Assembly (NCBI GenBank): GCA_029553475.1
Contig: JAKPKV010000034.1
Location: 1 to 56,132, forward strand
Reading direction: 5' to 3'
Source: Armatimonadota bacterium
GTDB taxonomy: Bacteria > Armatimonadota > Hebobacteria > CAIYQO01
DNA length: 56,132 nucleotides
The notes under the pieces are model-generated. The model saw nothing but the letters and a program-made list of their open reading frames with translations. It was not told the DNA's origin and did not search any database. Shown here one piece after another: positions 25,270 to 33,512 of this stretch. The translations under genes were made by a program, and so were the position numbers. How positions within the stretch are numbered: the first letter of the stretch is position 1; each line of letters opens with the position of its first letter.

Positions 25270-26787
25270 ATGGCATACTCGGCGGCGCGCGCACTGGCCG
25301 CGCTTCTCACGGTCATTCTGGCGATCAGTCTTTTCGGCTGCGGCGGGGGCGCTGACAACAAAGCGCCCGGCGGCCCGGCCACCCCGGATCCCATCCTGCG
25401 GGAGGCGGTGGAAGACCCGGAGGCCACCAGCACGGTGGGCGGCACGCTCTTCTCGCTGCTGAACGGCATCATTGATTACCCGTACAACGCCGAGGTGACG
25501 CTGGCCGGCACGCCGGACGCCGGCGGGGCCTATACCGATGCGACGGTCACCTCGATGCGCGGCAGCTATCGCTTCACCGACGTTCCGCCCGGCCTGTACG
25601 CCGTCACCGCCACCGCGCGCTCCTCGACGATTGACGACCTGACGCTGACCGCGACGGTGACCAATGTGCGCGTGCGCGGCAATATCCCGGCCATGATGAT
25701 CAACCTGCTGCTCGGGCAGGCGAGCGAGATGGTCGCTTTCACCGGGCTGATCACGCGCAGCTCCGACGGCCAGCCGGTCGCCGGCGCGACGGTGACGGTG
25801 GACGTGAACGGCTTCACCACCGACCACCTGCAGGGCGGCTCCGACGCCAAGGTCTCGGTGCTCATCTGCACCACCACGGGCGCGGACGGGCGCTACCGGC
25901 TGGAGATCCCCATCAGCGGGTCAACGTATTACGTGGCCGCGCACGGCGATTTCTCGATGGTGAGCGAGAGCCCGGTGCTGGAGAGTCCGCCCGCCGGCGA
26001 GAAGGAAGTGAACCTGCTGCTGGATGATGCGATCACCCCGGTGTTCGCGCCGCTGCAGCTCGACATGCTCTCCGCCACGCTGCCCGCGCCCACCGCCGCC
26101 GCCGGCGAGCAGGCGCTGATGACGCGGCTGGCGGTGGCGCGCGCGCTGCGCGCCCCGGCGGATCGCCTGGCCCGCCTGGAAACCCGGGCGCGCGCGCGCG
26201 CCGCCGGCGCCACCCGCGCGGCGGGGTGGGTGGAAAACGACCTCTACTGGGCGGTGCTGGACGGCGACGTCGGCGTGCGCGGCTTCCACATTTACCGCGG
26301 CACCGACAAGGCCGGGCCGTATACCTACGCCGGCAGCGTCAACGACCCCTACCTGCTCTTCTTCTTCGATAGCGACCCGGCGCTGCAGAGCCTGCCGCGC
26401 ACCTATTACGTGGTGACGAGCTTCGCCGCCAACGGGAAAAGCTCGTCGCCCTCGCGGCCGTTCCTGGCGGAGCCGCTGCCGCAGATCGAGGCCACCGGGC
26501 CGGCGGATGGCGCGGCGATCCCCCGGGCGGGGGCACAGGTGACGTGGAACGCGGTGGAGGGCGCCAAAAGCTACCTGGTGACGGTGTTTTTCAACGCGCC
26601 GCCCAGCTTCAACATGTCGCCCATTCGCACGCCGGTCGTCTATACGAACGGCCAGACCGCCGAGTCCTTTGCCGACCTGCCGCCGGGCCAATACTGGTGG
26701 TCCGTCTCCGCCTACAACACGACGGACCCGAACTGGGCCACCGCGGCGACCTATTCGGCGTATCGGCAAGTGACCATTCAGGAGTAA
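25270..26787 (+). CDS. Lipoprotein with carboxypeptidase-regulatory-like and Fn3-like domains
   Basis: A 505-residue exported lipoprotein. The signal peptide ends in the lipobox SLFGC. Two transthyretin-like beta domains follow (about 55-150 and 155-260): each has a GTLFSLLNG or GLITRSSDGQPVAGATVTV opening and a YRFTDVPPGLYAVTA or YRLEIPISGSTYYVAA closing. After a helical, Ala/Arg-rich linker (about 275-320) come Fn3-like parts (GVRGFHIYRGTDKAGPYTYAG; ATGPADGAAIPRAGAQVTW). Such proteins are surface scaffold or binding proteins. ATG follows AGGGGGA. It is directly upstream of the 966-residue secreted protein and likely cotranscribed with it. Confidence 0.75.
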   Translation: MAYSAARALAALLTVILAISLFGCGGGADNKAPGGPATPDPILREAVEDPEATSTVGGTLFSLLNGIIDYPYNAEVTLAGTPDAGGAYTDATVTSMRGSYRFTDVPPGLYAVTATARSSTIDDLTLTATVTNVRVRGNIPAMMINLLLGQASEMVAFTGLITRSSDGQPVAGATVTVDVNGFTTDHLQGGSDAKVSVLICTTTGADGRYRLEIPISGSTYYVAAHGDFSMVSESPVLESPPAGEKEVNLLLDDAITPVFAPLQLDMLSATLPAPTAAAGEQALMTRLAVARALRAPADRLARLETRARARAAGATRAAGWVENDLYWAVLDGDVGVRGFHIYRGTDKAGPYTYAGSVNDPYLLFFFDSDPALQSLPRTYYVVTSFAANGKSSSPSRPFLAEPLPQIEATGPADGAAIPRAGAQVTWNAVEGAKSYLVTVFFNAPPSFNMSPIRTPVVYTNGQTAESFADLPPGQYWWSVSAYNTTDPNWATAATYSAYRQVTIQE

Positions 26788-26789
26788 CG

Positions 26790-26813
26790 ATGACAGAAAA
26801 GGATCTGGGCTGA
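26790..26813 (+). CDS. Seven-codon leader minigene (MTEKDLG), overlapping the next start
   Basis: ATG at 26790 has AGGAG five nt upstream, reads seven codons and stops at TGA 26811-26813. That stop overlaps the ATG of the next gene in TGATG. The arrangement would couple translation of the large secreted protein to ribosomes leaving the lipoprotein gene. It may be chance; no conservation can be tested here. Confidence 0.3.
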   Translation: MTEKDLG

Positions 26814-29713
26814 TGCTGCTGCGCGCGCTGCTTATGGCGCTGCTGCTCGTCGCGCTGGGCGCGATGGCGGGGGCGTTGCCGGGGAACACCATCTACCTGC
26901 CGGTGGACGGGCGCGGGCCCGCGCCGGCGCTGGAGGCGCACCGCGCGCGCCAGGCGGCGCAGCGGGCGGCATTGGAGCGCTACCGGCAACGGCTCATTCA
27001 GGCGCGCGCCATTTCGCCGCGGGCGGTGCTGCCGCGCTTTGACACCTTCCTCGCCGTTCCCGGCGGGCGGGCGACGGCGCCGGCGCCGACGCGGCAGCTT
27101 ACCGGCATGAGCTACACCTTCGCCGAGGGGTGGACGCACGCCGAGCAGCTGGCGCTCACCGCGTTCCTCGACGCGGCGATGAGCAAAATGGTCAGCGTGT
27201 ATGGCCCGCCGGCCACCGCCGGTCCCATCACGCTGGTGAAAGGATTGGGCACGGAAGTCGGCGGCGGCGAATTCAACCTGACGACGATGACGCTGACGGT
27301 GGAAGCCCCGCCGGACGATCTGGCCACCGACGACAGCACGCACTACGGGCTGAATCTGATCCACCTGATGCTGCACGCCTTCCGCGCGCCAGCGCTCCTC
27401 GCCTTCGACGCCTGGGAGGAGGGCATGGCGCGCGCCGCCGCCGCCGTGGTGATGCTGCAGTTGCGGCCCGATTTCCCGCTGATCTATTCCCTCAGTTACC
27501 TGCTGCCGCTCTATGACAGCCTCAACCAGCCGGCGCTGGCGAACAGCACGTTCTTCCCCGCGCAGGGTATCCCCCAACTGCAGATGTGGCGCATCGGCAT
27601 GGCGGAGGCGGCGTGGCTGAAGGTCTACGCCGAGCATCCCACCTTCTTCCGCGACTTCAACCAGGCGTATTACGCGGCGCCGGGCGCGGCGGGGAATTTG
27701 GCGACGTTAAAAAGCCTGGCCGCCGGCGCGGCGGCGACGGTGGAGGGCTTCTCCTTCGCCGACTGGTACGCGCGACAACACGTGCTGCAGCCGGTCGCGA
27801 CGGTGGGGCCGCGCCTGTATGTCTACCCGGTGCCGCTGCTGGATAACATCTCGCTGCAGATTTACTCCTATCTCACCGGCGCGGACGGCGCGGAGACGGC
27901 GGTGGCGGGCACCGCGTCCTTGGAGTACTGGAGTTTCGACAACCTGCCGCTCTATCCGGAAGAGGGGAACACGGCGGCGATCTCCGCCGGCGGCGATTTC
28001 CCCGGCGTGGGCTTCATCAACCCCAGCTTTTACAACATCGGCGACATCCCCACCCAGCGCATCAAGATCGTCGTCTCCCTCGGCAATCTGCGCGCCGTGG
28101 TCTATTATCCCTACTACGCGCGCGGGACGGACGACGACGAGAATGAGGTCTTTGGCACGGTGGTCGGCGCGGACGGCGGCGCGCTGCGCATGTACCTGCC
28201 GGGCATCCCGCTCAACGCCACGCCGGTGGTACAGGGGGCGTTCAGCCAGCAGCTTCCCAACGGCGACATCACCTTCTTCGCGCCGGTGAAATTCGTCTAT
28301 ACCGGCACGGATAACACCGAGGTCATCCTCTGGCGCAACGTGGGGCCGGGCTTTTACGCGCCGGTGCTGGTGGTGGGCTCGGAGACGGCCGCCACCCTGC
28401 GGCGCACCTTCGCGCCGGGGCTGGCGCTGGTGAGCTTCCCCATCACCCCCAATCAGGCGGACCCTGGCGTGCTGTTCGGCTACAGCGCCGGCTCGCCGGA
28501 TTTCCGCCTGGCATGGTGGGACCCCTCGCTCTCCGATGCTGCGAAATATCGCCTCTATCCCAGCGTGCCGCCGATCGCCCCCGGCCGGGCGTACTGGATT
28601 GATCTGCTCACCGCGAACACGGTGGACCTGGTCGGCAACCTGCCGGCCAGCGACGATCCGCGCACGCTGACGCTGCTGCCCGGCTGGAACATGATCGGCA
28701 ACACCTACACGGCGCCGCTGAATCCGTGGGCGATGCAGATCGAGTCCGGCTCGGCCGCCTACTCCGTGCGCGACGCCATGCTGAAAAATATCGTCGGGCC
28801 GGTGTGGACCTATGCCGGCGGCCATTACGTCGTGCGCAATACGCTGGGCGCCTGGGAAGGCGGGTGGCTGTACAACAACACCGGCGGGCAACTGATCCTG
28901 CGCCAGAGCACCGGCCGCGCCGCGACGCGCGCCGCCGATGTGGAGATGACGCGCCTGCTCACCGACGGCGGATGGGGCATCGCGCTGCAGGCGCGCACCG
29001 CCACCGCCCGCGATGCCGCCGCCATCCTCGGCGTCGCGCCGGGCGCGCGGGCCGGGGTGGACGGGCTGGACTGGCAGAAGCCGCCGGCGATGGGCCGCGC
29101 GGTGCGCCTCGCCTTCGTGCATCCCGCGCGGGCGACCGCCGGCGCGCAATACGCCAGCGATATCCGCGAGACGGTGAGCGCGCTGGGCGAAACGTGGGAC
29201 GTGGAGGTCACCGCGCGAGAGACGGGCCAGGTCACGCTGCTCTGGCCGAACTTGAAAGCGGTGCCGCCGCAATACCAGTTGATCCTGGAAGACGCGGTGA
29301 GCGGCGCGCGGCAGTATATGCGCACGTCGCCCGCCTACAGCTACCTGTCGCGCGGCAGCGCCGAGGCGCCGGAAACCCGCCGCTTCCGAATCATCGTGGA
29401 ACCCCGCCGCGACGCGCCGCTGCAGATCACCCGCTTCCAGGTGACGCCCACCCGCAGCCGGGGCGCCAGCATCCAGGTCGCCGCCTCCGGCGCCGCCGAC
29501 CTCACCCTGCAGATTCGCTCGCCCCTGGGAAAACTCATTCGCACCATCACCGTGCCCGCCTCCCGCGCCAATGATCCCGTCGTCGTCGGCTGGGACGGCC
29601 GCGGCGCCGGCGGCAAACTCGTCCCCACCGGCACCTACCTCATCATGCTCACCGCGCGCACGGCGGAGGGATTCGTCACGCGGCGGAGTTTACCGCTGGT
29701 AGTGCGGGAATAG
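26813..29713 (+). CDS. Large secreted protein with degenerate peptidase-like domain and FlgD-like C-terminus
   Basis: A 966-residue exported protein. Signal peptide about 1-20 (ALLMALLLVALGAMAGA). Residues about 100-330 look like a gluzincin-type metallopeptidase domain, but the helix reads HLMLH (184-188), lacking the catalytic Glu of HExxH, followed by WEEGMA (201-206). Beta-rich regions fill about 340-860. The C-terminal 100 residues form a FlgD-like Ig fold (PLGKLIRTITVPASRAND, VVVGWDGRGAGGKLVPTGTY), a module often found at the ends of exported proteins. ATG 26813 with AAAGGAT upstream and an overlapping minigene stop. Expressed with the preceding lipoprotein, suggesting a shared surface complex; its function is unknown. 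A palindromic repeat follows the gene. Confidence 0.7.
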   Translation: MLLRALLMALLLVALGAMAGALPGNTIYLPVDGRGPAPALEAHRARQAAQRAALERYRQRLIQARAISPRAVLPRFDTFLAVPGGRATAPAPTRQLTGMSYTFAEGWTHAEQLALTAFLDAAMSKMVSVYGPPATAGPITLVKGLGTEVGGGEFNLTTMTLTVEAPPDDLATDDSTHYGLNLIHLMLHAFRAPALLAFDAWEEGMARAAAAVVMLQLRPDFPLIYSLSYLLPLYDSLNQPALANSTFFPAQGIPQLQMWRIGMAEAAWLKVYAEHPTFFRDFNQAYYAAPGAAGNLATLKSLAAGAAATVEGFSFADWYARQHVLQPVATVGPRLYVYPVPLLDNISLQIYSYLTGADGAETAVAGTASLEYWSFDNLPLYPEEGNTAAISAGGDFPGVGFINPSFYNIGDIPTQRIKIVVSLGNLRAVVYYPYYARGTDDDENEVFGTVVGADGGALRMYLPGIPLNATPVVQGAFSQQLPNGDITFFAPVKFVYTGTDNTEVILWRNVGPGFYAPVLVVGSETAATLRRTFAPGLALVSFPITPNQADPGVLFGYSAGSPDFRLAWWDPSLSDAAKYRLYPSVPPIAPGRAYWIDLLTANTVDLVGNLPASDDPRTLTLLPGWNMIGNTYTAPLNPWAMQIESGSAAYSVRDAMLKNIVGPVWTYAGGHYVVRNTLGAWEGGWLYNNTGGQLILRQSTGRAATRAADVEMTRLLTDGGWGIALQARTATARDAAAILGVAPGARAGVDGLDWQKPPAMGRAVRLAFVHPARATAGAQYASDIRETVSALGETWDVEVTARETGQVTLLWPNLKAVPPQYQLILEDAVSGARQYMRTSPAYSYLSRGSAEAPETRRFRIIVEPRRDAPLQITRFQVTPTRSRGASIQVAASGAADLTLQIRSPLGKLIRTITVPASRANDPVVVGWDGRGAGGKLVPTGTYLIMLTARTAEGFVTRRSLPLVVRE

Positions 29714-29748
29714 GCAACGGTACTGAGGCACAGCTGCGGCGATGCTTC

Positions 29749-29800
29749 GGGCGGGCGAGCGTCCCCGCGAGCCGACTCCGGGGGGGACGCTCGCCCGCCC
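29749..29800. repeat. Palindromic repeat, copy B (arms only), possible terminator
   Basis: GGGCGGGCGAGCGTCCCC at 29749-29766 pairs perfectly with its inverse at 29783-29800 (18 bp) around GCGAGCCGACTCCGGG. The preceding GATGCTTC and the left arm also occur at 49914 onward. It lies 35 nt past the stop of the 966-residue protein and may end its transcript. Confidence 0.75.
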
Positions 29801-29854
29801 AGAGGAACGTTGCCGTTCGCGTCGCCACGCATGTCGCGCCCTCGCACTAGCGAT

Positions 29855-30307
29855 TTACTCAACCGGCGCTGTTACCGCGGTTAGCGCGAGAACCTGATAG
29901 CGACTGCCGGCGAGATAAGTGACCAGACGGTCGTCGGCGGTCAGCAACGGCGCGCCTGCCTGTTCAGCCAGCGCGAGGTAGCTCGCATCGTAAGCCGAGA
30001 GACGGTAGTCGCATGCCAGGCAGAGTGCACGGGCGCTCAATGCCGATAGTGCCGTGACATCACACGCGAGGGCCGTCAGGTCGCGGAGGCTGGCCGCGGC
30101 AGTGTCTCTATCCACCTCGCCGCGCCGCACTTTTTTCCACAGGACATTCGCGCACTCGCTATACAGCAAATCAGGAACGTGGATGGTTGCGTTAGGATCA
30201 AGAAGCAATTGATCAATGACGCATATCGCGGCCGGTGAGTCCGGCTCCGGCACCACATATTTGATGAGCACACTGGCATCAACGACAAGCTGACGCGGCA
30301 CGATCAT
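29855..30307 (-). CDS. vapC: PIN-domain ribonuclease toxin (VapC type)
   Basis: A 150-residue PIN-domain protein. The four acidic active-site residues expected for VapC are visible: Asp10 (LVVDASVLIKYV), Glu51 (LLYSECANVLW), Asp107 (LSAYDASYLALA) and Asp125 (LLTADDRL). These bind magnesium or manganese for cleavage of RNA, commonly tRNA or rRNA, when the antitoxin is lost. Its ATG overlaps the stop of the antitoxin gene by four bases (ATGA), the usual coupling of such pairs. The target RNA is not predictable. Confidence 0.88.
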   Translation of the reverse strand: MIVPRQLVVDASVLIKYVVPEPDSPAAICVIDQLLLDPNATIHVPDLLYSECANVLWKKVRRGEVDRDTAAASLRDLTALACDVTALSALSARALCLACDYRLSAYDASYLALAEQAGAPLLTADDRLVTYLAGSRYQVLALTAVTAPVE

Positions 30308-30552
30308 CGTTCACGATCCTCTCGCAGCATGGCCAGCGTGTCTTTGCCGTCGGTAGGGGCGTGAAAGCGATCATACCGGCTCTTGATGCGCGCCATCGCT
30401 TCTCGCCGACGACGCAGTTGCTGCTGGCGCGCGACGGCATCGGTGACGAGTTCAATCACTTCCGCGCGAAGAGAAATATCAGCATCTTTCGCTAATTCCT
30501 GCACGGACGCGTACAACTGATCGGGAAAGTTACGCACATACAATGTCGCCAT
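30304..30552 (-). CDS. Ribbon-helix-helix antitoxin of the VapC-type toxin (FitA-like)
   Basis: An 82-residue protein starting with a beta strand and two helices of the RHH fold (MATLYVRNFPDQLYASVQEL, SLRAEVIELVTDAVARQQ), followed by a basic, then acidic tail that would wrap the PIN toxin. FitA-like antitoxins have the same opening. ATG 30552 follows a GGGAGGGC site; an upstream in-frame Met lacks support and lies before the predicted start of transcription. Probably binds the perfect palindrome at 30583-30604 to repress its own operon. Confidence 0.82.
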   Translation of the reverse strand: MATLYVRNFPDQLYASVQELAKDADISLRAEVIELVTDAVARQQQLRRRREAMARIKSRYDRFHAPTDGKDTLAMLREDRER

Positions 30553-30571
30553 GATGGTGCCCTCCCTCATG

Positions 30572-30604
30572 AGTATACCCGGATGCTTGCAATACTGCAA
30601 GCAT
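30572..30604 (-). promoter_or_regulatory. Promoter and palindromic operator of the toxin-antitoxin operon
   Basis: On the minus strand TTGCAG (30600-30595) and TATACT (30577-30572) stand 17 nt apart. A perfect inverted repeat ATGCTTGCA-ATAC-TGCAAGCAT at 30583-30604 covers the -35 and most of the spacer, the right place for autorepression by the antitoxin or the antitoxin-toxin complex. Confidence 0.7.
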
Positions 30605-30640
30605 TATGCGCGGGTGGGCGCATCATATTCCACAGCATAC

Positions 30641-30675
30641 ATCGTGGGGCGGGCCGCACCGGCCCGCCCCACGAT
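30641..30675 (-). terminator. Perfect 16-bp hairpin after nfnB
   Basis: ATCGTGGGGCGGGCCG and CGGCCCGCCCCACGAT pair fully around CAC, 27 nt past the leftward stop of the NfnB gene. No U-tract. Confidence 0.65.
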
Positions 30676-30701
30676 TGCGAGTCATGGATACTGCCTGCTG
30701 G

Positions 30702-32111
30702 TTACGACCCTCGCAAATACGCGTCTATCGCCCGCGCCGCCGTCTTGCCGTCGCCCATGGCGAGGATGACGGTGGCGGCGCCGCGGACGATATCGCCGCC
30801 GGCGTAGACGCCGGGGATGCTGGTGGCGCCGCGCTCATCGGCCTCGATGTTGCCCCACTTGTTGAGCTTCAGCTCCGGGGTGGAGCCGGTGAGGAGCGGG
30901 TTGGCGCGGGTGCCGATGGCGACGATGACGATGTCGCAGGCGATGACGAACTCCGAGCCGGGCACCGGCACCGGGCGGCGGCGGCCGGAGTCGTCGGGTT
31001 CGCCCAGTGCCATGCGGAGGCACGTGAGGCCGGTCACCCAGCCCTCCGCGTTGCCCACCACCTCCACCGGCGCGACGAGGAACTCAAAGCGGATGCCCTC
31101 TTCCTCGGCGTGGTGGATCTCTTCAATACGGGCCGGCAGTTCTTTCTTGCCGCGGCGGTAGACGATGGTGGCCTCGTCGGCGCCCAGGCGTTTCGCGGTG
31201 CGCACGGCGTCCATCGCCACGTTGCCGCCGCCCACCACCGCCACCCGCTTGCCCGTGAGGATGGGGGTATCCACTTCTGGGAAGGCGTAGGCGGCCATCA
31301 GGTTGGTGCGGGTGAGGTATTCGTTCGCCGAGTAGACGCCCTTCAGGTTCTCGCCCGGCACGTTCATGAAGACCGGCAGGCCGGCGCCCACCGCGATGAA
31401 GACGGCGTCAAAGCGCTCCCGCAGCTCGCGCAGGGTGTACGTCTTACCGATGATGACGTTACACTCGATCTTCACCCCCCGCGCCTTCAGCCGCTCCACC
31501 TCGTCCTCGACGATCTGCTTGGGCAGGCGGAACTCCGGGATGCCGTAGACGAGCACGCCGCCGGGGGTGTGGAACGCCTCGTACACGGTGACATCGTGGC
31601 CGTACTTCACCAGCTCGCCCGCCGCGGTGAGGCCGGCGGGGCCGGAGCCGATCACCGCGGCCCGCTTGCCGCTGGGCGGCGCGCTCGGCTGCTCCGCGCC
31701 CACGCCGTGGGCGCGCGCCCAGTCCGCCACGTAGCGTTCCAGGTAGCCCACCGCCACCGGCGCGCCCTTCACCCCGCGCACGCATACTTCCTCGCACTGC
31801 GTCTCCTGCGGGCAGACGCGCCCGGTGACCGCCGGCAGCGCGTTGTCGCTCAGCAGGCTCTCCGCTGCCGCCGGCAGGTTCCCTGCGGCGAGGAAATTGA
31901 TGAAGCGCGGGATATCCACCAGCACCGGGCAGCCGCTGATGCATTTCGGCGACTTGCAGAGCAGGCACCGCCGCGCTTCCAGCAGCGCCAACTGCTCGGT
32001 GAAGCCCAGATTCACCTCGGTGAAGGTCCGCCGGCGCGCGCCGGCGTCCTGCTCCGGCATATGCTGCCGGTCAATGGCCATGCGTTCTTTGGGTGTGAGG
32101 TCGTTCGACAT
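30702..32111 (-). CDS. nfnB: NADPH-dependent ferredoxin oxidoreductase large subunit (NfnB/SudA; GltD-like)
   Basis: A 469-residue flavoprotein. The N-terminal helical domain (about 30-130) carries two iron-sulfur ligand groups: Cys49, 52, 57 and 61 (CLLCKSPKCISGCP) and Cys100, 106 and 110 (VCPQETQCEEVC). The FAD-binding loop IGSGPAGLTAAGEL (about 154) and the NAD(P)-binding loop VVGGGNVAMDAVRTAKRLGA follow. GVYAGGDIVRGAATVILAMGDGKTAARAI is the usual FAD-binding end. With the upstream partner it forms the NfnAB/SudAB pair, which couples NADH, NADPH and ferredoxin by flavin-based bifurcation or acts as sulfide dehydrogenase. Alternative: a stand-alone GltB-type partner, but the neighbour argues for NfnAB. 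Follows nfnA by 50 nt. Confidence 0.9.
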   Translation of the reverse strand: MSNDLTPKERMAIDRQHMPEQDAGARRRTFTEVNLGFTEQLALLEARRCLLCKSPKCISGCPVLVDIPRFINFLAAGNLPAAAESLLSDNALPAVTGRVCPQETQCEEVCVRGVKGAPVAVGYLERYVADWARAHGVGAEQPSAPPSGKRAAVIGSGPAGLTAAGELVKYGHDVTVYEAFHTPGGVLVYGIPEFRLPKQIVEDEVERLKARGVKIECNVIIGKTYTLRELRERFDAVFIAVGAGLPVFMNVPGENLKGVYSANEYLTRTNLMAAYAFPEVDTPILTGKRVAVVGGGNVAMDAVRTAKRLGADEATIVYRRGKKELPARIEEIHHAEEEGIRFEFLVAPVEVVGNAEGWVTGLTCLRMALGEPDDSGRRRPVPVPGSEFVIACDIVIVAIGTRANPLLTGSTPELKLNKWGNIEADERGATSIPGVYAGGDIVRGAATVILAMGDGKTAARAIDAYLRGS

Positions 32112-32161
32112 GCGTGATCCCTACTGTGCAAGCGAATGGAGGGGAAGATGGCAGGATATCT

Positions 32162-33001
32162 TCATTGCTCCAGCCCAATTTTACACGGCCCCTCGTGCCG
32201 CTCCAGCGCTTCGCGCTCGAAAAGGCGGTAAGTGCCGAGGCGGTCGGCGAGTTCGGCAAAATCCACCTGGTGGCCGTCGAATTCCGGGCCGTCCACGCAG
32301 GCGAATTTCGTCTCGCCGCCCACGGTGACGCGGCAGCCGCCGCACATGCCGGTGCCGTCCACCATCACCGGGTTGAGGGAGACGATGGTGGGCACGCCGC
32401 TCGGCCGGGTCAGCTCCGCCACCGCGCGCATCATCGGCACCGGGCCCACGGCGTAGACGGCGTCCACCGCGCCGTCGGCCAGCACGTCGGCCAGCGCCTG
32501 GGTGACGAAACCCGGGCGGCCGTAGCTGCCGTCATCGGTGCAGACGATCACCGCGCCCAGCGCGCGCAGCTCCGCTTCGAAAATGACCCACTCCTTCGCG
32601 CGGCCGCCGATGATGCTGGTGACGCGCACGCCGCGGGCGCGCAGGCTCTGCGCGATGGGGTGCACCACCGCGGTGCCCACGCCACCGCCCACGCACACCG
32701 CGTGGCCGCGCTCCAACAGCTCGGTGGGCTGGCCCAGCGGGCCGGCGATGTCCTGAATCGCCTCGCCCGGCCGCAGCGCCGCCAGCTCGCGGGTGCTCTT
32801 GCCCACCGCCTGGATCACCAGCGTGATGCCGCCGCGGGCGGGGTCGGCGTCGGCGATGGTGAGCGGGATGCGCTCGGCGCCGCGCCCCTTGCGCACGATG
32901 ACGAACTGCCCCGCCCGGCGAATCTCGGCGATGCGCGGCGCGACCACGTCCAGGCGGACGACGTTCGGCGCGAGCTGGGTGTTGGCGAGAATGGTATGCA
33001 T
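32162..33001 (-). CDS. nfnA: NfnA/SudB: FAD- and 2Fe-2S-containing small subunit (PyrK-like)
   Basis: A 279-residue ferredoxin-NADP+ reductase-like protein. The FAD-binding beta barrel comes first (RRAGQFVIVR, RIPLTIADAD), then the nucleotide-binding domain (CVGGGVGTAVVHPIAQ, SIIGGRAKEWVIFEAELRA). The C-terminal cluster site has DGTGMCGGCRV and FACVDGPEFDGH, with Cys near 218, 221 and 233, as in NfnA and SudB. ATG 33001 was chosen because the family N-terminus (MHTILANTQLAPN) begins there; a GTG nine nt upstream is possible. A promoter lies at 33050-33078. The pair acts in the cytoplasm as a soluble complex. Confidence 0.88.
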   Translation of the reverse strand: MHTILANTQLAPNVVRLDVVAPRIAEIRRAGQFVIVRKGRGAERIPLTIADADPARGGITLVIQAVGKSTRELAALRPGEAIQDIAGPLGQPTELLERGHAVCVGGGVGTAVVHPIAQSLRARGVRVTSIIGGRAKEWVIFEAELRALGAVIVCTDDGSYGRPGFVTQALADVLADGAVDAVYAVGPVPMMRAVAELTRPSGVPTIVSLNPVMVDGTGMCGGCRVTVGGETKFACVDGPEFDGHQVDFAELADRLGTYRLFEREALERHEGPCKIGLEQ

Positions 33002-33049
33002 CGGCGTCACTCGTTACAAGGATGTGTCGCGCCCCGGCGCGGCCCGCTT

Positions 33050-33078
33050 ATTATACGGGATCGGCCCCAGAATGGGAA
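33050..33078 (-). promoter_or_regulatory. Promoter of the nfnAB operon
   Basis: Minus strand: TTCCCA (33078-33073), 17-nt spacer, TATAAT (33055-33050). The -10 is perfect, the -35 matches four of six. It lies about 50 nt before the ATG. Confidence 0.55.
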
Positions 33079-33164
33079 CAACGGCATGGCGCGGCCGCCG
33101 CCCGACGTGCTATACTTGGGCGCAGGCGCGCCGCCCGCCGGCGCGCACGAAGGAGCATCGCGCC

Positions 33165-33344
33165 ATGGCTTTCGTCTGGGAACGCATCGAAACGGCATTG
33201 CCCGCCCCCAAGGGCGACGCGCGCACCTACACCACCGCCGTCTACCGGGCCAAAGTGCCCGGCGGCTGGCTCGTGATGCTGGAAGGCGCGCAGCCGTTCT
33301 TCTACCCCGACCCCGACCACCAGTGGGACGGCGGCACGCTGTAG
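33165..33344 (+). CDS. Small conserved-looking protein of unknown function
   Basis: A 59-residue protein (MAFVWERIETALPAPKGD at the start) containing VPGGWLVMLEG and ending FFYPDPDHQWDGGTL. The GGWLV and PDPxHxWDG pattern resembles small standalone beta-rich proteins known from several phyla, but I cannot name a family. GAAGGAG precedes the ATG at a normal distance, and TATACT at 33111-33116 may be its -10. Divergent to nfnAB. Confidence 0.55.
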   Translation: MAFVWERIETALPAPKGDARTYTTAVYRAKVPGGWLVMLEGAQPFFYPDPDHQWDGGTL

Positions 33345-33398
33345 GGGCGGTTCCGTCATCCCGGCGCCCTGGTGGATGATTTTCCCCTCGCCACCGCG

Positions 33399-33427
33399 TT
33401 GACACCCGCCCGCGCATTTGCTATACT
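33399..33427 (+). promoter_or_regulatory. Promoter of tRNA-Ala
   Basis: TTGACA (33399-33404), 17-nt spacer, TATACT (33422-33427). The predicted start near 33434 is five bases before the mature tRNA. Confidence 0.8.
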
Positions 33428-33438
33428 TCGGTGCCTGT

Positions 33439-33512
33439 GGGGCCATAGTTAAGTGGGATAACAGTTCCCTCGCACGGAACAGTCGGCGGTTCGAGTCCGC
33501 CTGGCTCCACCA
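33439..33512 (+). tRNA. tRNA-Ala, anticodon CGC
   Basis: All four arms fold: acceptor GGGGCCA/TGGCTCC, D-arm GTTA/TAAC, anticodon stem GTTCC/GGAAC with loop CTCGCAC, and T-arm GGCGG/CCGCC with loop TTCGAGT. The CCA end is encoded. The acceptor stem has the G3-U70 wobble that marks alanine tRNAs. It reads GCG codons. Length 74 with CCA. It has its own promoter and a terminator-like hairpin and borders the low-GC segment. Confidence 0.95.
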
